In this document: piece after piece, positions 56,369 to 64,000 of the stretch
How positions within the stretch are numbered: the first letter of the stretch is position 1
Layout of the letters: every line of letters starts with the position of its first letter
The notes under the pieces: model-generated
The model's database searches: none
Seen by the model: only the letters and a program-made list of their open reading frames with translations
What the model was told of the DNA's origin: nothing
Made by a program: the position numbers and the translations under genes
From: Lentisphaerota bacterium
GTDB taxonomy: Bacteria; Verrucomicrobiota; Lentisphaeria; Oligosphaerales; JABHEG01
DNA length: 64,000 nt
Direction of reading: 5' to 3'
Assembly (NCBI GenBank): GCA_018676675.1
Contig: JABHEG010000177.1
Location: 1-64,000, forward strand

Positions 56369-57049
56369 ATGATTGAATTCAAGAATGTCTGCAAGACGTT
56401 CAGGGGGCCCGAGGGGCCCGTCGACGCACTGCGCGACTTCAGCGTGACCATTGAGGCCGGGGAGTTTGTCGTCGCCCGTGGCCCGAGTGGATCCGGGAAG
56501 TCCACCATGCTGCTCGTAGCGGGAGCCCTGCTGCGGCCCACGTCGGGCAACCTCACACTGGGTGGTCAGGATCCCTACGCGCTGTCTCCCGCCAAACGCG
56601 GTGCGGTCCGGGCGGCACAGATCGGCTTTGTCTTCCAGCAGTTCCACCTTATCCCCTATCTGAGCGTCCGGGACAACATCCTTGCTCCAGCCGTGGCCCT
56701 CCCCAACCCCGAAGCCGGAGCCCGGGCCGATGAACTGATTGACCGCTTTGGCCTGCGAGAACGAGCCCAACACCTCCCTGCTCAGTTGAGCACTGGCGAA
56801 CGGCAACGAACAGCCTTGGCCCGAGCCATGCTCAATCAGCCGAAGATCCTGCTCGCCGATGAACCCACCGGCAACCTCGATGAGGACAATGGACAGGTGG
56901 TCGTTGATCATCTAGCCGAATTCGTGAGCGAGGGAGGCACGGTGCTGATGGTGACGCACGAACAAACCGGCATCTCCCATGCCGATCGAATCCTCCGCAT
57001 CGAGGGAGGCAAGCTGGTCAGCGACGACGCCACCACGCCCCACGCCTGA
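56369..57049 (+). CDS. ABC transporter ATP-binding protein of the MacB/LolD type (226 aa)
   Basis: Energises the two permeases encoded just upstream. Walker A GPSGSGKST is at 38-46, the Q-loop is in FVFQQFHLIPYLSV, Walker B is ILLADEPTGNLD and the H-loop is THE. The ABC signature reads LSTGERQR in place of LSGGQ(Q/R)QR, a mild variant. The DEPTGNLD form and 226-aa length are typical of LolD/MacB ATPases. I prefer the ATG at 56369 over the GTG at 56354 because MIEFKNVCKTF is the usual N-terminus. Last gene of the + strand ECF operon. Confidence 0.93.
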   Translation: MIEFKNVCKTFRGPEGPVDALRDFSVTIEAGEFVVARGPSGSGKSTMLLVAGALLRPTSGNLTLGGQDPYALSPAKRGAVRAAQIGFVFQQFHLIPYLSVRDNILAPAVALPNPEAGARADELIDRFGLRERAQHLPAQLSTGERQRTALARAMLNQPKILLADEPTGNLDEDNGQVVVDHLAEFVSEGGTVLMVTHEQTGISHADRILRIEGGKLVSDDATTPHA

Positions 57050-57131
57050 TCCCGGTGACGGCCCGGAAGTGCATTTTTGTCCCCCCTAGCGACCTCGCGC
57101 AACTGAGAGGGCACGAGCACCGATCCGAGAG

Positions 57132-57153
57132 CCATGGCAGGGGAAGGCCATGG
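57132..57153. promoter_or_regulatory. Inverted repeat upstream of the beta-galactosidase gene
   Basis: CCATGGC (57132-57138) and GCCATGG (57147-57153) are a perfect 7-bp inverted repeat with an 8-nt spacer, about 90 bp before the lacZ-type start. It could be an operator. There is no adjacent regulator and no clear -35/-10 pair in the 192-bp gap. Confidence 0.35.
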
Positions 57154-57241
57154 GCGCTACATTGATTCCTTACTCATGACAACTTGACTGCGTTCCCTGG
57201 TCACGACAAGAGCGGGGCTGCGCCACAGAGAGGACAGCGTA

Positions 57242-60200
57242 ATGGAACTCAGCTCCACCGTGTTTGGACGCCCTTGGGAGACTCCCGAGCTCACCGGAAT
57301 GAACCGCCTCCCGGCCCGCCCCCCCTTTGTTCCTTTCGCGGATGCCAAGACTGCCCTCACCTACGACCACGAGAGTTCCAGCCGCTTCTTCAATCTCAAT
57401 GGGGACTGGATGTTCCGCCTCTATGAGCGCCCCGAGGACGTTCCGGAGACAGCCATCGCAGTTGAGACGGACGAATCCGCCTGGGACACAATCGCCGTTC
57501 CCGGGAACTGGACGATGCAAGGCTTCGACCGACCGCATTACACGAACGTCATCATGCCGTTCGAGAACGATCCGCCGCGAGTCCCGGATGAGAATCCTAC
57601 CGGCGTCTACCGCTGCCGATTCACCCCGCCGGAAGGCTGGGAAGGTCGCCGGACAGTGATCCACTTCGGGGGCTGCGAGAGCTGCTTCTATGTCTACTGC
57701 AACGGCACGTTCATCGGGATGGGGAAAGACTCTCGCCTAGCCACCGAGTTCGATCTGACCTCCGCTCTCGTGGACGGCGAGAACGTCCTCGCTGTGATGG
57801 TTATCCGCTGGTCGGACGGATCCTACCTGGAGGACCAAGACCACTGGTGGATGGCCGGAATCTATCGGGACGTCTTCCTCTTCAACACGGGACCGGCATT
57901 CATCGAGGACATCTTCGCCAATGCCAACCTCCTCCCTGACCTCACCACGGGAGCACTCGACATTGAGATCAAACTCAATTTCGTGACCTATCCCGACGCT
58001 GATTTCGTGGTCCGGGCTCAGCTCTACGACAGCCACGGCATTCCGGTCCTGGAAGAACCGCTCAGCGGGGTTGTCAGTGGCTCCTACCGGCAAACCGGCT
58101 ACCGCGCAGAGCTGTACACGGAGCTTGCTGATATCGACACGTGGACCGACGAGGCCCCGAACCTGTATAGGCTCATCGTCACCTTGACTGACGCGGCCGG
58201 GAACGAACTCGAGCATGTGTGCGTAAGGGTGGGCTTCCGCCGAATCGAGATCCGCGACCGGCAACTCCTCCTCAACGGACAGCCTGTCCTGCTCAAAGGC
58301 GTGAATCGCCACGAGCACGATGATCTGCAAGGGAAGACGGTCACCCTTGAATCGATGGTCAACGATGTGCTGCTGCTCAAGCAATTCAACTTCAACGCGG
58401 TACGCACAGCCCACTACCCCAACGACCCGCTGTGGTACGATCTGTGTGACGAGTTCGGAATTCTCGTCATCGACGAAGCAAACATCGAGTGCCATGCCAA
58501 CTACACATCGCTGTGCCGCGATCCGCGCTTTACCGAAGCCTTCCTGGAACGGGGCATGCGCATGGTCGACCGCGACAAGAACCACCCGAGCATCATTATG
58601 TGGTCCCTCGGAAATGAGTCCGGTTACGGTGAGAACCACGACGAGGCCGCTCGACTTATCCGGTTCTGTGACCCCAGCCGGCCATTGCACAACGAGAATG
58701 CCCTCAAGATCAAGTGGGTTCAGGGCGTCAATGACTTTGGACCGGGCGGGGAGGCCTCCAATGATGTCATCAACCCGATGTACCCACACATCGATGTCGT
58801 CACGGAGTGGGGCAAGAATCCCCCGGCGGGGGACCATCGACCATTCGTTCCCTGCGAGTATTCACACGCCATGGGCAACAGCAATGGCAACCTCAAGGAA
58901 TACTGGGATGCCATCCACGAGTACCACGGGCTTCAAGGCGGGTTCATCTGGGACTGGGTTGACCAGGGGCTTCGGAAGGCTGTTCCCGGCCGCGAGGGCG
59001 AAATCACCCAGGACTCGGACGCTGCGCCACCGACGAAAGACCACGAGAACGCCTGGTATTGGGCCTACGGTGGCGATTTTGGGGACGAACCCAACGACGT
59101 CAACTTCTGCTGTAACGGCCTGATCTGGCCCGATCGCACCCCGCACCCCGCCATGTATGAGTTCAAAAAGGTGGCTCAGCCGATACGCGTGCGGGCGACC
59201 AACCTTCCCAAGGGGCGCTTCGAAGTCCACAACAACTACTTCTTCACGCGCCTCGACCACGTCGCTGTCCACTGTGAAATCTCGGTGGACGGTGCCGTAC
59301 TGCAGTCTGGCGACCTCGGCAGTCTCCATATCCCTCCACAGGGAGTCGGAAAACTGGTCGTGCCATTTGAGCGGCCAAAGATGCACAAGGGACAGGAGTG
59401 CTTCCTGACCCTCCGTTTCTTCCTTCGGGAAGCGACGCCCTGCTTGCCGGCAGGTCATGAGATTGCCTGGGAGCAATTCCAGCTCCCGGTCACCGGAACA
59501 CGCAAGCCGGTCGGCTTGAAGGGGCGCCCCGCGGTCGGGTTGGAGCTGACCCGTAACGACAAAGACTGCTCTGTCATCGAATGCGCGGCAAGCGGCCTTC
59601 GCGTCTTGCTGGACAAGCAGAAGGGGTGCATCGCGGAAGTGGATCTCGGAGCCCACACCTTGCTCAGCAAAGGTCCCGCTCTGAACGTCATCCGCGGCTG
59701 GACGGACAACGACGGCGTCAAGGGGAAAGATGAACAGTGGCACGCGCAGTGGAAGCCACTGGGGCGCTGGATGAACGCTGGGCTCGGCGACCTGAGAACC
59801 GAGGTCCGGGACGCCAAAGCCGCCGTACGAGCAGATGGTACGGCCCGAATCGTGACCGAACAGCGAGTGACCTGCGGCGACTCCAAGAAGGGATTCACAG
59901 TCCGGCAACGCATGGATGTCGACCAGACAGGTGTCATGACGATCGTCAACGATATCAAGGTCACGCCGTCGCTCCCTGACCTGCCGCGCCTCGGCTTCAT
60001 CATGACCGTGCCGGCAGATTACGAGCAGATCCAGTGGCTTGGCCGTGGTCCCCATGAGACCTACTGCGACCGCAAAGCCGGAGCCGAGATCGGCCGCTAC
60101 ACCAGTACGGTGAGCGCCGAATACGTCCCCTACATTGTCCCCCAGGAACACGGCAACAAAGAGGACCTCCGTTGGCTGGCACTGACGGATGATCTCGGAA

Positions 60201-60475
60201 CGGGACTGCTTATTCAAGGGCAGCCCCTGTTCAGCGGGTCGGCCAGCCACCTCCGGCCGGAAGACCTGATCGCGGCCTACCATACCCACGAGCTGATGCC
60301 GCGGGAGGAGATTATCCTCTGCGTCGACATGATGCAGCGGGGACTGGGAACAGCCAGTTGCGGGCCGGACACCCTCGAGCAATACCGGATCAAGCCCGGC
60401 AACTACACGTTTGCCTACCGCCTGATCCCACTGCTGCCGGGAGACGATCCTGCTGTGGTGGGGCGTCTGCCGTAA
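57242..60475 (+). CDS. Glycoside hydrolase family 2 beta-galactosidase, LacZ type (1,077 aa)
   Basis: Large LacZ-type enzyme cleaving terminal beta-galactosides or a related beta-glycoside. An N-terminal sugar-binding jelly roll (GNWTMQGFDRPHYTN) is followed by GH2 Ig-like domains and a TIM barrel with the GVNRHEHD motif. The acid/base is E459 (WSLGNESGYG) and the nucleophile E539 (PCEYSHAMGNS). The C-terminal beta-galactosidase small-chain domain ends in a RYRLIP-like FAYRLIPLLPG. GAGAGGA lies 7 nt before the ATG. No signal peptide, so it acts in the cytoplasm on imported sugar. An exported lyase gene follows after 26 bp. Substrate preference may not be lactose in this type of organism. Confidence 0.93.
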   Translation: MELSSTVFGRPWETPELTGMNRLPARPPFVPFADAKTALTYDHESSSRFFNLNGDWMFRLYERPEDVPETAIAVETDESAWDTIAVPGNWTMQGFDRPHYTNVIMPFENDPPRVPDENPTGVYRCRFTPPEGWEGRRTVIHFGGCESCFYVYCNGTFIGMGKDSRLATEFDLTSALVDGENVLAVMVIRWSDGSYLEDQDHWWMAGIYRDVFLFNTGPAFIEDIFANANLLPDLTTGALDIEIKLNFVTYPDADFVVRAQLYDSHGIPVLEEPLSGVVSGSYRQTGYRAELYTELADIDTWTDEAPNLYRLIVTLTDAAGNELEHVCVRVGFRRIEIRDRQLLLNGQPVLLKGVNRHEHDDLQGKTVTLESMVNDVLLLKQFNFNAVRTAHYPNDPLWYDLCDEFGILVIDEANIECHANYTSLCRDPRFTEAFLERGMRMVDRDKNHPSIIMWSLGNESGYGENHDEAARLIRFCDPSRPLHNENALKIKWVQGVNDFGPGGEASNDVINPMYPHIDVVTEWGKNPPAGDHRPFVPCEYSHAMGNSNGNLKEYWDAIHEYHGLQGGFIWDWVDQGLRKAVPGREGEITQDSDAAPPTKDHENAWYWAYGGDFGDEPNDVNFCCNGLIWPDRTPHPAMYEFKKVAQPIRVRATNLPKGRFEVHNNYFFTRLDHVAVHCEISVDGAVLQSGDLGSLHIPPQGVGKLVVPFERPKMHKGQECFLTLRFFLREATPCLPAGHEIAWEQFQLPVTGTRKPVGLKGRPAVGLELTRNDKDCSVIECAASGLRVLLDKQKGCIAEVDLGAHTLLSKGPALNVIRGWTDNDGVKGKDEQWHAQWKPLGRWMNAGLGDLRTEVRDAKAAVRADGTARIVTEQRVTCGDSKKGFTVRQRMDVDQTGVMTIVNDIKVTPSLPDLPRLGFIMTVPADYEQIQWLGRGPHETYCDRKAGAEIGRYTSTVSAEYVPYIVPQEHGNKEDLRWLALTDDLGTGLLIQGQPLFSGSASHLRPEDLIAAYHTHELMPREEIILCVDMMQRGLGTASCGPDTLEQYRIKPGNYTFAYRLIPLLPGDDPAVVGRLP

Positions 60476-60501
60476 GGCAACAAGCATGGTCGGGGGCCGC
60501 A

Positions 60502-63500
60502 ATGGTACGAACTGTCAGCTTGGTGGTCACAGCGATGGGTACACTATTCGCCAACGCGAAGGACTCCCCGACCTACTACACTCCCGAGCGCGTCGCCGCA
60601 GCCCGGCACAATGCGGAGACCTATCCGTGGGCAAAGGCCGTCCGTAAACGGATCTTCACCACAGGTGACAGCATCAGGTACTACATCGGGCCGGAGTACA
60701 CGGCAGCCGATGCGTACGCGGCCCAGACGGATGACTTCATCTGGTTGCTCCAACCTGACACCCGGATCGCGCGGATTGTCTTCCCCAGAGACACGGTCGC
60801 GTTCTGCCCCAAACACGGAGCTGACGTAAAGAAAATCAGCGTCTGGTGTCCGTGGCGCATTGACCCGATCTCCCATCCCTACCAGATCCAGTGTATGCTG
60901 GGTAAGGAGTGGTATCCCAGCAACGCGTATCACGAAGGAGATCTGGATTCCGGGGAGTTTGCGGACAACGGCCAGGATGGCTGTCTCCACGGAGGCAAAC
61001 GCTACTTCTTCCTGCGGGAGTATGCCCACCTGGTCTACGGATCAGTGGTCGTCCCAACCCTTCGATCTCTGTCGGAGGCTTACCAACTCACAGGTGACCC
61101 GAACTACGCCAGGAAGGGGTGCATTCTGTTGGCACGGCTCGCGACTCAGTACCCCAACTACGGCTGGGACAAAGCGGACGGAGACTTGGAGAACCGGTTC
61201 GACCGCACCTACCTCGGTCCTTGGGACAACCACCACCCCCACTACAAGTGGAAACAGGGCGGCATGATCACCGACCTGATCTGGGAAACGTTCTGCCTCG
61301 AAGCCACCGTATACGCCTATGACGGACTCTGGGCCTACATGGACCAGGACCCGGACATGCTCAGCTTCCTGCGCAGCAAAGGCATGCCCGTCGAGACCGC
61401 AAGCGACCTCAGGCAGTACATTGAGACCTACATCTTCCGAGCCGCGGCGAAGGGACTGTTGGCCGGCTGGATCAAGGGCAATGAGGGCTTCCACCAGGCG
61501 GCGGCCATGGCACTGGCCCTGGTCCTGGACGACTACTCGGACAATCACCCCAACAGCCGCGACCTGGTCGACTATGCTTTCCACGGCATCGGCAACTCAG
61601 TCGACATCATGATCAATGGCGTCCTGCCGGATGGCGGGGGACACGAGAGCCCGAACTACGCCCTGATTAAACTCGACTTCATTCGCGTGTCCCGCCTCAT
61701 GGAGGCCATTCGTGAGCGTCGCCCGGACGCCTTCCCGGAGGAGCGCTACCCGGACCTCTTTGCAGACCCCAAAGCCAAAGCCCTGTTCGATTACTACATC
61801 GATATCATCTCTAACGACTATGCCTACCCGTCGGTCGGAGATTGTGGCGGACTCCGCACCATGAAGCCCTATCCAAGGGTGTCCCGTTCCGCACTCAAAC
61901 ACGAAAACCTCTTCGCGGTCGAGAAGTACCGCGATCCTCGACACGCCCTCTCCTGCCTTGATCCTGACGGCGAACTCTTCACCGGTGAGCTGTGGGAGCC
62001 GTACCCCGAGAAGCTCGTTCGCGAGCTGGCTGCCGGCCCCGATGCCGCGATCGTGCGCCGGAGCCGTGTCTTCGACGACTATGGGGTGGCAATCCTCGAA
62101 TCGGGGGGGCCTGACCATCGCCGGACGGCGATTCTCAATTACGCATCACTGATCGGCCACCGGCAGCACGATCATCTCAATCTGGAATTCCTTGCCCGAA
62201 GGCTCTACCTGCTTCAGGATATGGGCTATCCCAAGACCTGGGAATACCGCGAGCAATGGGACAGCAACGCCCTCGCCCATAACACCGTCACCATTGATGA
62301 AACCCCCGCCGCGTACCATCGGACAGGGGCATTGGGACGACTTTTTGCCTCGACCGGCCCGCTGCACATGATCACCGCGTCGCACAACGTCTACCGCGAC
62401 GTCAAGCTCGGTCGGGAGGACGCTCGCCCGGTCGACCTCTATGAAAGAACCGTTCTGCTCATCGATGTGGACGACGAACGGTTCTACACCGTTGACCTGT
62501 TCCTGGTCAATGGCGGAGAACAGCATGACCAGAGCTGGCACGCGTTCGCAACCCCGGTTGTTCCCCCGGATCTGGGCTGGGACGCCCAGGATGGCGGGAC
62601 GCTGGCCGGACCGAACGTCCAGCCGTTCGCAACCTGGAAAGACCGCTGGGGGAGAGAACGAAACGATGTCCCGAGCTACGTCACAGAGGTCCGGTCCGCG
62701 ACGCTCACGTCGCCTGCATGCTGGACGTGGAAGACAGCCCTTCTCGACGACGACCAGGTACGCCTGCATGTGGTCCCCGTCGATGGCCCGTTGCGCGTCC
62801 TGGCCGGACGCGGAGGATCGCCCGTCCGGGACAAGATTGACTACGTTTTCCTGCGCAACGTCGTGCCGGACGGCGGAGCATCCCGCTTCCTGTCTGTCAT
62901 CGACACACCACGCGGCGAGCCGACGATCAAGAGCCTTGAGGTGACGCAAACAGCTCCGCTTCAGTTGCGGGTGCACCATGTGCTGGGACACGACACCATC
63001 ACCCTCAACCTGCCGACGACAACGAGCGCAACCATGGCGCACCGCCCGGTGGGCGCTCGCCTGGAACGCGTGCAGGGAAAGGACACGACCGCTGACATCA
63101 CGGTCGGGACACTCCCCGGCAGCACGCCGTCAGGCTATGTGACCAGGGCGATCAGCGCCGTCGACCACGATGCCTGTCGAATCGCCTTACCAACCGGGAC
63201 GCAACAGCAGGACATCTGGCTTGCCGGCCGAACCCTGCGCCTCTTCGGCGATGCCCGAAGTGCCCTGTACCAGATCTGTCAGGTTGAGCGAGAAGGGGGA
63301 TGTCTGTGGCTGACTCTGGATCGCACGCCCCTGCTCGCCCGAGCCCGCATCACAAGACTTGCCGGAAAGACGCTGAGCCTCGACTCAACGCTTATCTTCT
63401 GTGACCGGTTGCCCGGAGCACTGCTGCAAGCCGGCGCAGGCAGTGTGCGCATTGTGTCGGCCACCAAAGGCGGACAGTTGACTCTGGAGGAAGACGTCGA

Positions 63501-63606
63501 GACGCTGACAGGGGTGGGAGTCGGTGACGAGGTCCGCATCATGCAGTACGGAACCGGTGACACAGTCGAGATTGCGCGCATTGTCTCCAACGCCCAACAG
63601 CGTTGA
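60502..63606 (+). CDS. Exported heparinase II/III-like polysaccharide lyase (1,034 aa)
   Basis: Predicted uronate-containing polysaccharide lyase. The frame is open from 60358 inside the lacZ-type gene, but the ATG at 60502 starts a short signal peptide (VSLVVTAMGTLF, cleavage ANA-KD near residue 20). An alpha-barrel domain (~30-420) carries the toroid residues of the family, including DGGGHESPNY at ~378-386. The heparinase II/III beta-sandwich contains GHRQHDHLNLEF at ~552 with a conserved His, then GYP. The last ~120 residues form an extra small beta domain (GVGDEVRIMQYG). It is 26 bp after the beta-galactosidase gene, so the pair may degrade one polymer in steps. The exact polymer (heparin-like, alginate or other) cannot be read. 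Confidence 0.87.
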   Translation: MVRTVSLVVTAMGTLFANAKDSPTYYTPERVAAARHNAETYPWAKAVRKRIFTTGDSIRYYIGPEYTAADAYAAQTDDFIWLLQPDTRIARIVFPRDTVAFCPKHGADVKKISVWCPWRIDPISHPYQIQCMLGKEWYPSNAYHEGDLDSGEFADNGQDGCLHGGKRYFFLREYAHLVYGSVVVPTLRSLSEAYQLTGDPNYARKGCILLARLATQYPNYGWDKADGDLENRFDRTYLGPWDNHHPHYKWKQGGMITDLIWETFCLEATVYAYDGLWAYMDQDPDMLSFLRSKGMPVETASDLRQYIETYIFRAAAKGLLAGWIKGNEGFHQAAAMALALVLDDYSDNHPNSRDLVDYAFHGIGNSVDIMINGVLPDGGGHESPNYALIKLDFIRVSRLMEAIRERRPDAFPEERYPDLFADPKAKALFDYYIDIISNDYAYPSVGDCGGLRTMKPYPRVSRSALKHENLFAVEKYRDPRHALSCLDPDGELFTGELWEPYPEKLVRELAAGPDAAIVRRSRVFDDYGVAILESGGPDHRRTAILNYASLIGHRQHDHLNLEFLARRLYLLQDMGYPKTWEYREQWDSNALAHNTVTIDETPAAYHRTGALGRLFASTGPLHMITASHNVYRDVKLGREDARPVDLYERTVLLIDVDDERFYTVDLFLVNGGEQHDQSWHAFATPVVPPDLGWDAQDGGTLAGPNVQPFATWKDRWGRERNDVPSYVTEVRSATLTSPACWTWKTALLDDDQVRLHVVPVDGPLRVLAGRGGSPVRDKIDYVFLRNVVPDGGASRFLSVIDTPRGEPTIKSLEVTQTAPLQLRVHHVLGHDTITLNLPTTTSATMAHRPVGARLERVQGKDTTADITVGTLPGSTPSGYVTRAISAVDHDACRIALPTGTQQQDIWLAGRTLRLFGDARSALYQICQVEREGGCLWLTLDRTPLLARARITRLAGKTLSLDSTLIFCDRLPGALLQAGAGSVRIVSATKGGQLTLEEDVETLTGVGVGDEVRIMQYGTGDTVEIARIVSNAQQR

Positions 63607-63666
63607 CGACAGCCGATGCGAACTGGGGCAGTCCGGGCCGGACTGGCATTCAGAGGCGCAACATCC

Positions 63667-64000
63667 TCAGGATGCGACCGACTCGGCCTCGTGGGCTTTG
63701 CCGATGTACTCTTCGAGCAGAGCGGGGACCTGATCAGGCGTGAGTCCGCCATGGATCTCATCGCCGACCATGACAACGGGCGCCAGGCCGCACGTCCCCA
63801 GGCAGCGAGAGACCTCCAGCGAGAACAACCCGTCCTTGCTGGTCTCACCTACGTCAATACCCAGTTCCTTCTGCAGCTTCTCCAGGATGTCATTGGCCCC
63901 CTTGACATAGCAGGCCGTGCCCATGCAGACGCGAATCATGAAGCGCCCCTGGGGCTCCAGACGGAAAAAGTGATAGAAGGTGGCCACACCTGTCACATCG
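63667..64000 (-). CDS. nuoE: NADH-quinone oxidoreductase subunit E-like [2Fe-2S] protein, truncated by the window edge
   Basis: Thioredoxin-like ferredoxin subunit that passes electrons from the flavin subunit in complex I or in NAD-linked hydrogenases and formate dehydrogenases. Only the C-terminal part is present: the frame stays open to the last base, with the conserved GVATFYHFF segment at its visible start. The four [2Fe-2S] ligands are in VCMGTACYVKGA and CLGTCGLAP. It cannot be told from this fragment whether it belongs to complex I or to a HydC-type bifurcating hydrogenase. The GTG at 63996 is internal, not the start. Confidence 0.88.
   Translation of the reverse strand, partial: DVTGVATFYHFFRLEPQGRFMIRVCMGTACYVKGANDILEKLQKELGIDVGETSKDGLFSLEVSRCLGTCGLAPVVMVGDEIHGGLTPDQVPALLEEYIGKAHEAESVAS

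Noticed and set aside
58862..60502. 546-aa minus-strand frame opposite the beta-galactosidase
   Set aside because: The + strand has both GH2 catalytic motifs; the antisense frame is low-information.

Overview
The window is a GC-rich bacterial chromosome segment. Its gene content suggests a member of the Planctomycetota/Verrucomicrobiota/Lentisphaerota/Kiritimatiellota (PVC) group. Points in favour are very large secreted LamG and filamentous-haemagglutinin proteins, a hydrazine-synthase-alpha-like protein with HEAT repeats, a formylglycine sulfatase, a ceramidase-like protein, a heparinase II/III-like lyase, ECF-sigma/anti-sigma pairs and short dispersed intergenic repeats. No rRNA or tRNA is present, so the taxonomy is inference. 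I see no integrase, transposase or CRISPR array.

Region 1 (129-34304, all + strand) is the most unusual part: seven consecutive genes, closely spaced and partly overlapping, encode about 9,000 residues of exported protein. They are a TpsB/FhaC-type outer-membrane transporter; a 3,074-aa TpsA-type exoprotein with a TPS domain; a small exported protein; a 1,364-aa protein with four LamG domains; a 3,860-aa exported giant; a protein with RTX, Calx-beta and thrombospondin-3-like repeats; and a protein with two MAM/jelly-roll-like domains. Three of the seven share a previously unnamed paired 'GWN' module. The last ~600 residues of the giant look like the coiled-coil and TcB-binding end of Tc-toxin A subunits. 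I propose a large cell-surface or secreted apparatus, possibly toxin- or adhesin-like.

Region 2 (34329-47614) is mostly housekeeping: a secreted CXXCH/HEAT protein, RecQ, a CxxCxxCC protein coupled to an aldo/keto reductase with ferredoxin-like clusters, an EF-G paralogue with an altered G4 motif, PurC and LipA. A 552-bp gap between purC and lipA holds three ~44-bp tandem repeats inside a long inverted repeat. A second repeat pair follows lipA.

Region 3 (47865-57049): a ceramidase-like protein and a cytoplasmic sulfatase run on the minus strand. They diverge from a seven-gene + strand operon (exported protein, ECF sigma factor, zinc anti-sigma factor, membrane protein, two paralogous FtsX-like permeases, ABC ATPase). 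The divergent promoter region carries four inverted repeats in 75 bp.

Region 4 (57242-64000): a LacZ-type beta-galactosidase followed by an exported heparinase II/III-like lyase, then the 3' part of a NuoE-like [2Fe-2S] subunit running off the end of the window.
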